Part shown: positions 8,701 to 15,158 of the stretch, piece after piece
Numbering within the stretch: the first letter of the stretch is position 1
How the letters are laid out: the number at the start of each line of letters is the position of its first letter
NCBI GenBank assembly: GCA_035570275.1
Contig: DATMNI010000027.1
Location: 1-19,889 of the forward strand
Length of the DNA: 19,889 bases
Reading direction: 5' to 3'
Source of the DNA: DATMNI01 sp035570275
GTDB lineage: Bacteria > Acidobacteriota > Terriglobia > Bryobacterales > Bryobacteraceae
The notes under the pieces: model-generated
What the model saw: the letters and a program-made list of their open reading frames with translations, nothing else
What the model was told of the DNA's origin: nothing
Database searches by the model: none
Translations under genes and position numbers: made by a program

Positions 8701-8854
8701 GGTCGATACCAGCATTACCAATCAGGTGTATCTCGAGGCCAGGCGGGTGCTCACGCTGACTCCCGCGGCATTCGGCGCCGGCACTGCTTCGGCCGGATTC
8801 CCGGACGGAACCAACGCTCGCCGCGCCCAGGTAAGTGTGCGCCTGGTTTTCTGA
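5789..8854 (+). CDS. Oar-like TonB-dependent outer-membrane protein
   Basis: 1021 aa when started at ATG 5789, chosen because GGAGGTGG (5778-5785) lies just upstream and the protein then opens with a signal peptide MNLRLIVSLLLLVCAPAWAQ; the frame is open further back to 5738. Residues 26-110 form a carboxypeptidase-regulatory-like beta-sandwich (ISGVVRDPSGAAVPNAKVVI, then YKVTVSATGY). Residues 130-245 are the plug (LIQDLPINGRRVDSFVLLTP, FRGVAGGNSFLVDGNDTTEQ, AEYGRAVGGVVNTVTRTGSN). The rest is a large barrel with alternating aromatic strands, ending in RAQVSVRLVF with the C-terminal Phe used by the BAM machinery. Oar-type proteins are large receptors or transporters of unknown ligand, expanded in Acidobacteriota. 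No clear TonB box is seen. The MPN-TonB gene upstream is the obvious candidate energiser. Substrate cannot be inferred. Confidence 0.9.
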   Translation: MNLRLIVSLLLLVCAPAWAQSAAGLAAISGVVRDPSGAAVPNAKVVIASASQGTIRTVVSNNGGVFAAPALLPGSGYKVTVSATGYAEYEAADLVLLVGQNLNLNVSLTVGRSVTVVEVALTAAMVQDTKTDVSQVIDSKLIQDLPINGRRVDSFVLLTPGVTNDSTFGLLTFRGVAGGNSFLVDGNDTTEQFYNENAGRTRIASQISQDAVQEFQVVSSNFSAEYGRAVGGVVNTVTRTGSNGLHGTAYWFFRNRTLDARDRYATINPHEVRHQAGASLAGALIKDKLFYFVNADFTRRSFPIVSSISRAGVIDPNTQSFLGCGSPATPAQCSAINSILPRYFGLIPREANQDLGFGRLDWRPTERNTFSASLNYMRFQSPNGIQTNISSTTGAAIGSNGDDSVRVRNGRATWTAVVQPNLVNELRFGWATDRQADTFDQRMYNPAIGLISLTVAGQTGLGAGVSYLPRVEPNERRFQFADNASWTKGKHIFKFGYDIANTRDYTYFLSPAYGFYTYQTVTQFAQDFSGNTSGAKNWQSYSQAFGNPVVDATIGDYGFYAQDQYLITPKLTVNYGVRYEYAQLPQPKIVNPDYPQTGHIATGRYNLAPRLGVAYSLNEKTVVRAGFGMYHARFPGSLIDNLFTNNGVFQTSISLQSSSAAQLASGPVYGNTLASAPPSAASGAAAGATNIQFAAPNLRTPYSEQGTLAVERQIGRDVSLSVSYIWSRGLQLLTSRDLNIGAPGPVVTYTIDDAGGNAAGTFNTPVYLAANRVDPRYGRVIQDENGLNSYYSALAVQANKRFSHGFQALLSYTWSHAIDDGQGASADALFYASPNLTTYNGNYAFDKGSSALDQRHRLVFSFVEQPTFTHRDGAFYKYIVNNWQLGAITTLASGRPTTAQIRTTDTAVAGMAYTTSIDGFGGNFRVPFWPVNSLYTPPAYRADARISKIIALNERFRLYLNFEAFNITNTVVDTSITNQVYLEARRVLTLTPAAFGAGTASAGFPDGTNARRAQVSVRLVF

Positions 8855-8870
8855 AGCCCCTGCTTCCAGA

Positions 8871-9047
8871 GGTGGGACAGACGATCGCATTTTGTCGTCT
8901 GTCGGCCAGCTGAGGCGGGGCCATGGCAGTGCAGCCGAGGCACGACAGACCACGAAAGGCGATGGTCTGTCCCACCGGGTTTAGACCGAGGCCGTGGCAG
9001 CGCAGCCGAGGCACGACAGACCACCGACAGCGATGGTCTGTCCCACC
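8871..9047 (+). repeat. MITE-like element with three hairpins (right copy)
   Basis: Outer ends GGTGGGACAGACGATCG (8871-8887) and CGATGGTCTGTCCCACC (8960-8976) are inverted repeats with one mismatch over 17 bp, defining a 106-bp element. A second copy of the right half follows 71 bp further on (end 9031-9047), sharing most of TGGCAG(T/C)GCAGCCGAGG and CACGACAGACCAC. Each part makes a 9-bp hairpin with a 10-nt loop: 8876-8884/8895-8903, 8944-8952/8963-8971 and 9015-9023/9034-9042. The block lies 17 bp after the Oar-like gene and may end its transcript. The same family occurs at 2421-2723. It encodes no protein. Confidence 0.75.
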
Positions 9048-9121
9048 ATCCCCCACCGGGATGCTATCTCAAGTGAACGGGCCCCACTTTCGCGGACGTG
9101 CTAACGTGAATTCCTAGGGGA

Positions 9122-9901
9122 ATGAACATTCTTTTCGTCGGAGATATCTTTGGTTCACCTGGCCGGCGGATCGTGGCCGACCATCTCCAAGACATCGTTC
9201 AGGCCAACCATATCGATCTCACGATCGCCAATGGCGAGAACGCCGCGGGCGGGTTCGGCATTACGCCGGCCATTGCCGAGGAGTTGTTCGCGCTGGGGCT
9301 GGACGTGATGACTTCGGGCAACCACGTCTGGGACAAGCGCGACCTGTTCGATTATTTCGCGCGCCAGCCGCGGCTGCTGCGTCCGGCCAATTATCCGGAA
9401 GCGCCCGGCAAGGGCGTGATTACCTATCGGGCGCGGAACGGGGTGGAGTGCGCGGTGATCAATTTACAGGGCCGCACCTACATGCCCAACATCGATTGTC
9501 CCTTTCGGAAGGCCGATCAGATCCTGAACGAACTTGGCCCGGCGGTTAAAGTACGGTTCGTGGACTTCCACGCGGAAGTCACCAGCGAGAAGATCGCCAT
9601 GGGCTGGTATCTGGATGGCCGCGTTTCGGCGATGGTGGGCACCCACACGCATGTGCCGACGGCGGACACCCGCATCCTGCCCGGCGGCACGGCGTATCAG
9701 ACGGACTGTGGGATGACGGGGCCGTACCACTCGGTCATCGGCGTCCAGACCGACATCATCATCCAGCGTTTCCTCACCGGCCTGCCGGTGCGAATGGAGG
9801 CGGCGCGGTTGGGGCCGGAGTTGCACGCGGTGATTGTCGACGTAGATGAATCCACGGGCAAAGCGCGCGCGGTCCGCCGCCACGCCATCAACGGAGACTG
9901 A
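9122..9901 (+). CDS. ymdB: YmdB-type metallophosphoesterase (TIGR00282 family)
   Basis: 259 aa, the usual family length; start ATG 9122 preceded by AGGGGA. The metal and catalytic residues known from Bacillus YmdB are at the same positions: Asp8 (GDIFGSPG), Glu39-Asn40 (NGEN), Asn67-His68 (SGNHVWDKRD), His150 (DFHAE) and His175/His177 (VGTHTHVPTAD). The family is cytoplasmic, binds two metals and hydrolyses 2',3'-cyclic nucleotides in vitro; in Bacillus it affects RNA turnover and biofilm or motility decisions. The next gene, a diguanylate cyclase, starts 4 bp after the stop, so the two are almost certainly cotranscribed. Nothing is missing or broken. Confidence 0.95.
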   Translation: MNILFVGDIFGSPGRRIVADHLQDIVQANHIDLTIANGENAAGGFGITPAIAEELFALGLDVMTSGNHVWDKRDLFDYFARQPRLLRPANYPEAPGKGVITYRARNGVECAVINLQGRTYMPNIDCPFRKADQILNELGPAVKVRFVDFHAEVTSEKIAMGWYLDGRVSAMVGTHTHVPTADTRILPGGTAYQTDCGMTGPYHSVIGVQTDIIIQRFLTGLPVRMEAARLGPELHAVIVDVDESTGKARAVRRHAINGD

Positions 9902-9905
9902 GCGG

Positions 9906-11132
9906 ATGGACCCTTCCAGCCCGGTTGCGGATCTGACGGCATTCTTTATCCAGGAAATCGGCGCACTGCTGTTTGCGGGCGTGTTCCTGTTTCTGTACCG
10001 GCAGGCGCGGGTAATCTATTTCGGGCTATGGTCGGTGGCTTGGGTCATGCGGGCCCTGGCTGCTTTTTTTGGCTTCGAACTGCTGCGGACGCAGCACGCC
10101 GGCTGGCTGGCCCCGTACGCCACTTTCGAATTCGCTTTCGCGATTGTGCTGGTGGCGGCCGCGCGCGCCGGCTTCGCTTCGGCCCTGAAAGACTGGCAAA
10201 CGGTGTTGCGGCTGATTTCGATTCTGCCGATCTTCGTGGCCATTGTGTGGGGACTCGGCACCTATTCCGGCCTGGAGGCGTACCATACCTCGCACGCCGT
10301 GGTGATGGGCGTCATCTACTTCTACAACTTTTTCACGCTGCGCAAAACCACCGGGTTGGGCTCCCGCATCTTCCGCTTTTCGCTGCTGGTTCTGGCGGCG
10401 GCGTTTTTCGAGCATGCCATCATCTTTCTGTACCTGTATAACAAGGGCGGTGCCCCGGCCTGGGCCGTGTACCTGCACCACGAAACCTACTACGATTTCA
10501 TCCTGCACTGCGTGATGGCTTTTGCGGCCATGGCGATGTGGAGCGAAAGCCAGATGGACCGCGTCAAGGATCTGCTGGGCGAACTGGACTACATGCGCCG
10601 CGAGCGCTCGCAGAGCCTGGATCTGGACCGGTTGACCGGGTTGTTGAACCAGGCCGCCCTGGCGCGCCGGGTGGAAGAACCGGCGCCGTTCGACGGTGTG
10701 GTGGCGGTGTGCGACATGGACAACTTCAAGGACGTGAACGACAGCTACGGGCACCTGGTGGGCGACGAGATTCTGCGCAACATCGGCCACCTTCTGCAGA
10801 AATCCATCCGCCACGAGGACCTGGCCTTCCGCTGGGGCGGCGACGAATTCGTGATCCTGTTCCTGAACCAGAGGCAGGAAGTGGCCGGCCGGCGCATGGC
10901 GGATATCGAAGCCCGCCTGCGGGAGTTCCGCGTGCGCGGTTTGGGCATTCTGCCGATCAGCTTCAGTTGGGGAACGGCGGAGGCCCACGGCAGGGCTCTG
11001 CGCGAGGCGCTGGATGAGGCCGACCAGAGCATGTACTCGGTGAAGCGTGCCCGCGCCGGAGTGGAAACGCCTTTTGAGGGGCCAAATGAGGCTCCCCCCG
11101 GCAGGCCGCGCGTGCGGCCGCGAGTGCGGTAG
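9906..11132 (+). CDS. Membrane-bound diguanylate cyclase (GGDEF)
   Basis: 408 aa from ATG 9906, which sits 4 bp after the phosphoesterase stop with GGAG inside the end of that gene; the frame is open back to 9846 but the extension overlaps the previous gene. Residues 1-215 contain about six hydrophobic helices (ALLFAGVFLFLY, FEFAFAIVLVAAA, LISILPIFVAIVW, AVVMGVIYFYNFF, FSLLVLAAAFF, FILHCVMAFAAMAMW) forming an unclassified membrane sensor. Residues 216-237 form a linker helix. The GGDEF domain (238-385) is complete: DRLTGLLNQ, DMDNFKDVNDSYGHLVGDEI, and the active site RWGGDEF (311-315). Five residues before it, RHED (302-305) is an intact RxxD product-inhibition site. It should make cyclic di-GMP. 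The tail is Pro/Arg-rich. Confidence 0.93.
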   Translation: MDPSSPVADLTAFFIQEIGALLFAGVFLFLYRQARVIYFGLWSVAWVMRALAAFFGFELLRTQHAGWLAPYATFEFAFAIVLVAAARAGFASALKDWQTVLRLISILPIFVAIVWGLGTYSGLEAYHTSHAVVMGVIYFYNFFTLRKTTGLGSRIFRFSLLVLAAAFFEHAIIFLYLYNKGGAPAWAVYLHHETYYDFILHCVMAFAAMAMWSESQMDRVKDLLGELDYMRRERSQSLDLDRLTGLLNQAALARRVEEPAPFDGVVAVCDMDNFKDVNDSYGHLVGDEILRNIGHLLQKSIRHEDLAFRWGGDEFVILFLNQRQEVAGRRMADIEARLREFRVRGLGILPISFSWGTAEAHGRALREALDEADQSMYSVKRARAGVETPFEGPNEAPPGRPRVRPRVR

Positions 11133-11143
11133 CTTCCCTCCAA

Positions 11144-11221
11144 CAACCGCTCCCTGACGGTCGCGGCTCGGAATAAGGCACCCGGCCCCCACCCAGAGCC
11201 GTGACCGTCAGGGAGCGGTTG
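11144..11221. terminator. 26-bp inverted repeat between convergent genes
   Basis: The arms 11144-11169 and 11196-11221 are complementary over 26 bp with one mismatch (GGTCGCGGCTC against GAGCCGTGACC), around a 26-nt loop. It begins 11 bp after the cyclase stop and ends 2 bp before the stop of the convergent NHL gene, the right place for a bidirectional terminator, though there is no T-tract. The core CGCTCCCTGACGGTCGCGG is a dispersed repeat also found diverged at 2138-2160 and, inverted, at 14599-14621. Confidence 0.7.
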
Positions 11222-11223
11222 TC

Positions 11224-14200
11224 CTACTGCACGTAGATTACGGTGCGGTAGCCGGTCACCGAGACATCGATACTGGCAACGCTGTTGGTCTGGATCAGCA
11301 GGGGTTGCTGACCGGGCGCCACGCCGAACGGGATTTGCACGTTGATCTGCCAGATGCCGGGAAAGTTGGGCGAGAGGCCGGAGAACTTGACGAAGCTCTT
11401 ATCCGGTGGATCGCCTGGTTGCGGCGCGTAGTTATCCACAAAGTCTCCAATCGCAACTCTCGGGTTCACCGGCGTCTGCACCAGCCCGTTTCGCGGAATG
11501 TCGCCATCGGCGGGCGCATTGGCGAGGAAGCCTTGGCCGGTGGCGTAGATGGAGATCACATCGCCGCGCTTGGCCGGGGAGGTGGCGCTGTTAATGGTAG
11601 TCCCGTCGCCGTTGATTACGGCGCCTTGCCTATTGGTGCCGGTTCCGCTGATCTCGAAGATTCCCGGGGAAACCGAATTCATTTGAATCACGTTGCTGAT
11701 GGCCAGCAGTTGGCCGGTGGAAACCTTGAGCACCTGGATTTCGGCGCTGCCCCCGGTGGGGGCATTCATGGGAACGACGAAGTTAATCTGGTTGGGCGAC
11801 ACGAAGTACACTGGCGCCTGGGTGCCGTTGACCAGCACCTGGGTATCGCCCAATACCTTGGGGTAGGGGATCAGGTTGGGAAGGGCGCTGGCCAAGGCGG
11901 TGCCGGTGCCGAAGCTGCCGCCTGCCACCGTAAAGATGGTGGCGAAGACTCCGGGGGCGAGCGGGTGGTTAGGCATCAGGTGGGCCGCATTGACGGCCGT
12001 GAGAGGCGGGTAGTAGAAGGCCACCCGATTGCTGGCATCGGCCACCACCAGGTTGCCGAAGGGGTCTTGTATTACGGCGAGTGTCAGGCTGGCGGCATTC
12101 ACGCCGCCGGTCGAAGTGGGATTGAATTGCAAGCTGTCGAACTTCGGGTACCTCAGCACCGTGCCGCTGGACGTATTGGTGATCCAGACCTCGCCCGTGG
12201 TCTGATTCACGAAAACTCCCGCCGGGGAATTAAGGCCTGAAATGGCAAGCGCGGCATGGGCGCCGGTGGCCGGGGTGTTGTTGATCTGATCGTAGATCAG
12301 GATCCGTTTGTTCAGCGTATCGGCCACATAGATCCGCCCATCGCTATCGGCGGAGAGGTGGCGCGGCGCGTTCATCTGGGTATCGGCGCTGCCGCTGACG
12401 ATCGTGCTGAAATCCGGCTGGCCGAAAACCTTGGTGGCGGCGATTCCGTTGTCGGTTCCAGCGGTAAACGTCCCATTGGCCGTGAACTTGAAGTACAGTA
12501 CGCGGTTGTCGCCGGCGTCGGAAACCGCCAGGCCGTTAGTACCCACCAGCGCCAACCCGTAAGGAAACTTCATGGTGCGGCTGGTGGGGTCCGGGATCGT
12601 GCTCAAGAAGTCGTGCTGCCCCAAGACCAGATCGGCTTGCTGCTGGCCTTGGTGGGCGAAGGGAGCCGGAAAGCGAAGGACCCGTCCGTTGAGAGTGTCG
12701 GCCACGTAGAGGTTGCCCGCGGGATCCACCACCAGCCCGCGAGGCTGGCAAAGGCTGGACTGCGTGGGAGCGGTAGCGTCGTTGGTGGGATTGCAAAGGG
12801 CCGTCGCCATGTCGGGCTGCCCGATGACGATATCCGCCGCCGCCCCGGGCTTCAAAATGCGGATATCCTTGAAGCCGAGAATGCGGTTGTTATACGTGTC
12901 GGCCACGTACAGGTGGGGTGCGTCGCCAGTGCTGTCAAGCGCCAGGCCGGCGTCGAAAGAGCTGCCGGCGAAGCGGAACTCGCGGCCTTCAATCAGATTG
13001 ATGGAATTGCTGTCGAAACGGTCCTGGCCCAGCAGCCGCGTGGCCGGGCCGAACGTGCCGTTCTGCAGCGGCATCACGATTACGCGGTGATTGCCGGAAT
13101 CGGCTACGTATAGCTCGTTGTTGAAAAACGCGGTCCCGCCCGGCCCCGCGAAAGTTTGTGCCGAGGATCTCGGGTTGCCGCCGTTGGGCGTAAGGGCCTG
13201 CGTTCCATCGGGTTTGACGTAGAGGCCGCCCTGGCCGACCACGGCTTTGGCCGACGGAGAGATGGCCGTACCGGGATCGGGCCACTGTTCGTACGGATCG
13301 AAGATCAGGATGCGGCTCCAGTTCGAATCCACCACGCCCATGCCCTGGTTTCCGGGAAGGAAGAAGATGGAATTCGGGCCGTTCATCCGGATCTGCAGTT
13401 GTTGAATGATCTGCGTGCGCTGATCCGGTGGCGTCACGCCCGCTGCCAGCGGGGTCAACAACCCCATAATGCGGGAGGCCGGTTGGCCGGAGGTAAACGG
13501 AGGCGTGAAGACCAGCACCCGGTTCAACAGGTCGTTAGGATTGTTGGTATTGTCGCCGTCGGACACATACAACCTGCCGGAGGAGTCAAAAGCCAGGCTG
13601 GTCGGTACGGCGAGTTGGTTGGTCAGGGAAAAGTTGGTGGCAGCCAGCACGGTGGCGCTCAAGAAGTCGATTTGGCCGATTACGATAGTGGCTGACAGGG
13701 CGAAGTTGTTGCTCTTGGCAACTTCCGAGGCCGGATACATCAGCACGCGCCGGTTGCCCGCATCGGTCAGCCACAAATTACCCTGTTTATCGAAGGCGAT
13801 GCTGGCCTGAAACGGATTGGTGGTGGTGGCCAGGAAGACTCCCTTTTCGGTGGGAAGCCCGGCCGGATAATTCGGCGCATTCCTAGCGAGGCTGGGCTGG
13901 CCGATGATCAGGTCGGGGAATTGCTGATCCTGTGGCGTGGAGAAGGGAGTGCGAAATCGCAGTACCCGGTTGTTGCCGGCATCCACCACGTACAGGTCCC
14001 CTCCGAATGCCGCCACGCCCACGGGCGCGCTTAACCCGGCTGTAAACGCCGTGGCGGGGCCGCCCGCAATCGTCGAAAAAAAGTCGCGCTGGCCCACCAC
14101 CACGTCGGCCTTCTTGCCGTTGGCGAAACTGGTGGCGTTCTTCCACCCCAGGATCCTGTTGTTGAGGGTGTCGCTGACATAGAGCGCCGGAGGCGTTACG

Positions 14201-14403
14201 GATGTGTCCAACGCCACGCTTTGGGGGCTAAAGAATTCCCGGCCCTCCACCAGATTGGGATTGACGGTGGAGACGGCGTTGTTGGAAAGCAGTTGCGGGT
14301 GGCCAATGCCGCGGGAGGCGCTGGTGTTCAAGGTGGTTTGCGAATAACCGGCAATACCGCCGAATAGAACCAACGTCAAAACAAGAAGATGCTTAAGTAT
14401 CAT
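11224..14403 (-). CDS. Secreted NHL-repeat protein with Solibacter-type C-terminal domain (TIGR03437)
   Basis: 1059 aa; signal peptide MILKHLLVLTLVLFGGIAGY. Residues about 30-780 are NHL-type beta-propeller repeats with the recurring pattern 'LYVSDTLNNRILGWK', 'LYVVDAGNNRVLRFR', 'IYVADTLNKRILIYD' alternating with 'VVGQRDF' or 'VIGQPDM'. The region seems duplicated: LVEGREFFSPQSVALD near residue 52 recurs as LIEGREFRFAGSSFDAGLAL near 468. Residues about 800-1059 are a TIGR03437-like domain (FTVAGGSFGTG, VLVNGTQAPVYFVSPNQINF, SPGIFEI, GDVISIYATGQG, PGIWQINVQIP). NHL propellers bind proteins, glycans or RNA; here the protein is exported and has no catalytic motif, so a surface or matrix binding role is the most one can infer. 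No strong ribosome binding site precedes the ATG. Confidence 0.92.
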   Translation of the reverse strand: MILKHLLVLTLVLFGGIAGYSQTTLNTSASRGIGHPQLLSNNAVSTVNPNLVEGREFFSPQSVALDTSVTPPALYVSDTLNNRILGWKNATSFANGKKADVVVGQRDFFSTIAGGPATAFTAGLSAPVGVAAFGGDLYVVDAGNNRVLRFRTPFSTPQDQQFPDLIIGQPSLARNAPNYPAGLPTEKGVFLATTTNPFQASIAFDKQGNLWLTDAGNRRVLMYPASEVAKSNNFALSATIVIGQIDFLSATVLAATNFSLTNQLAVPTSLAFDSSGRLYVSDGDNTNNPNDLLNRVLVFTPPFTSGQPASRIMGLLTPLAAGVTPPDQRTQIIQQLQIRMNGPNSIFFLPGNQGMGVVDSNWSRILIFDPYEQWPDPGTAISPSAKAVVGQGGLYVKPDGTQALTPNGGNPRSSAQTFAGPGGTAFFNNELYVADSGNHRVIVMPLQNGTFGPATRLLGQDRFDSNSINLIEGREFRFAGSSFDAGLALDSTGDAPHLYVADTYNNRILGFKDIRILKPGAAADIVIGQPDMATALCNPTNDATAPTQSSLCQPRGLVVDPAGNLYVADTLNGRVLRFPAPFAHQGQQQADLVLGQHDFLSTIPDPTSRTMKFPYGLALVGTNGLAVSDAGDNRVLYFKFTANGTFTAGTDNGIAATKVFGQPDFSTIVSGSADTQMNAPRHLSADSDGRIYVADTLNKRILIYDQINNTPATGAHAALAISGLNSPAGVFVNQTTGEVWITNTSSGTVLRYPKFDSLQFNPTSTGGVNAASLTLAVIQDPFGNLVVADASNRVAFYYPPLTAVNAAHLMPNHPLAPGVFATIFTVAGGSFGTGTALASALPNLIPYPKVLGDTQVLVNGTQAPVYFVSPNQINFVVPMNAPTGGSAEIQVLKVSTGQLLAISNVIQMNSVSPGIFEISGTGTNRQGAVINGDGTTINSATSPAKRGDVISIYATGQGFLANAPADGDIPRNGLVQTPVNPRVAIGDFVDNYAPQPGDPPDKSFVKFSGLSPNFPGIWQINVQIPFGVAPGQQPLLIQTNSVASIDVSVTGYRTVIYVQ

Positions 14404-14506
14404 TATGGATTACCGAAGGACGGCGCTACGCGGAAGAAACGCTCATCCTGAGGATAGCAAACACGGCCGTGACAGAAAAAGACTCAAGAGTACTGTATAG
14501 AGCATT

Positions 14507-14544
14507 TTACGAAGGTTTGCGGCCGCTTACGAAGCTTTACGTAA
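14507..14544 (-). promoter_or_regulatory. Helically phased TTACG repeats, possible operator of the NHL gene
   Basis: TTACGAAG occurs at 14507-14514 and 14527-14534, and the palindrome TTACGTAA at 14537-14544. The TTACG cores start 20 and 10 bp apart, whole turns of the helix, about 105-140 bp upstream of the NHL start. This spacing is what a protein binding one face of DNA would need. No regulator is identified and a chance origin cannot be excluded. Confidence 0.35.
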
Positions 14545-14598
14545 CGGAACGCCCCGTGAGCGGACGCGAATGAGGCCCGCAGGTATGAGGCCTCGCAC

Positions 14599-14621
14599 GG
14601 AGCCGCGACCGTGAGGGAGCG
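14599..14621 (-). repeat. Solitary copy of the dispersed GC-rich repeat
   Basis: GGAGCCGCGACCGTGAGGGA followed by GCG is the reverse complement of the left arm of the inverted repeat at 11144-11221, with one internal mismatch. Only a single arm is present here, so it makes no long hairpin. Confidence 0.7.
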
Positions 14622-14717
14622 TGGCCCGAAGGCTGGTGACACTCCCGTACCGTCCGGCCCCGCCGGTGGTGCCCGGCCTCCCGGCTTGTGACTCGCGACT
14701 CCCGACCTCCTGACTCC

Positions 14718-15158
14718 CTAACTTCGGCCCTGTTCCCTGGCGGCGCGCGTAGCCAGTTCATCGCAGCGGTTGTTATCGGCGTGGCTGGCGTGGCCCTTGG
14801 TCCAGGTCCAGGTGGTTCTGTGGCGCGCGTTTTGTTCGTCGAGAGCCTTCCAGAGGTCCTGGTTCACCACGGGTTTCTTGCTGGCGGTTAGCCAGCCTTT
14901 GCGCTTCCAACCGTGGATCCAGGCGGTGATGCCGTTTTTCAGGTATTCGGAATCCGTCACCACTTCCACTTCGCAGATCTCTTTCAGCGTGCGCAGACCT
15001 TCGATTGCGGCGGTCAATTCCATCCGGTTGTTAGTGGTGTTGGGTTCCGAGCCCCACAGTTCCTTCTGCTGGCCGTTGTAGCGCAGAATAGCCGCCCACC
15101 CGCCGGGGCCCGGGTTGCCTATGCAGGCGCCATCGGTGATCAGATGGACTTTTTTCAC
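14718..15158 (-). CDS. rnhA: Ribonuclease HI
   Basis: 146 aa, normal for the family. It cleaves the RNA strand of RNA-DNA hybrids in the cytoplasm. All catalytic residues are present: Asp9 (LITDGACIGNPGPGGWA), Glu47 (TTNNRMELTAAIEGL), Asp69 (VVTDSEYLKNGI), His123 (TKGHASHADNNRCDELA) and Asp133. The basic substrate-handling helix region (WIHGWKRKGWLTASKKPV) is also there. The start codon overlaps the stop of the dus gene by ATGA (15155-15158), so the two are translated as an operon. Not seen: any N-terminal hybrid-binding extension. Confidence 0.97.
   Translation of the reverse strand: MKKVHLITDGACIGNPGPGGWAAILRYNGQQKELWGSEPNTTNNRMELTAAIEGLRTLKEICEVEVVTDSEYLKNGITAWIHGWKRKGWLTASKKPVVNQDLWKALDEQNARHRTTWTWTKGHASHADNNRCDELATRAAREQGRS

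Larger units (their letters stand above)
14404..14717. other. Intergenic region upstream of the NHL gene
   Basis: These 314 bp separate the start of the NHL gene from the end of rnhA, both on the minus strand. The part near the NHL start is AT-richer and should carry its promoter, with a TTACG repeat cluster at 14507-14544. The part near rnhA holds a single copy of the dispersed GC-rich repeat (14599-14621) and short GACTC/GACTCC runs (about 14688-14720). No gene is supported. Confidence 0.5.

Noticed and set aside
5795..8953. Long minus-strand ORFs of 271-373 residues opposite the Oar-like gene
   Set aside because: They are antisense shadows of a GC-rich coding strand whose plus-strand product has clear plug and barrel motifs.
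8871..9047. CRISPR-like array
   Set aside because: Only two or three imperfect units with inverted ends and no spacers of uniform length; hairpin/MITE-like structure explains it better.
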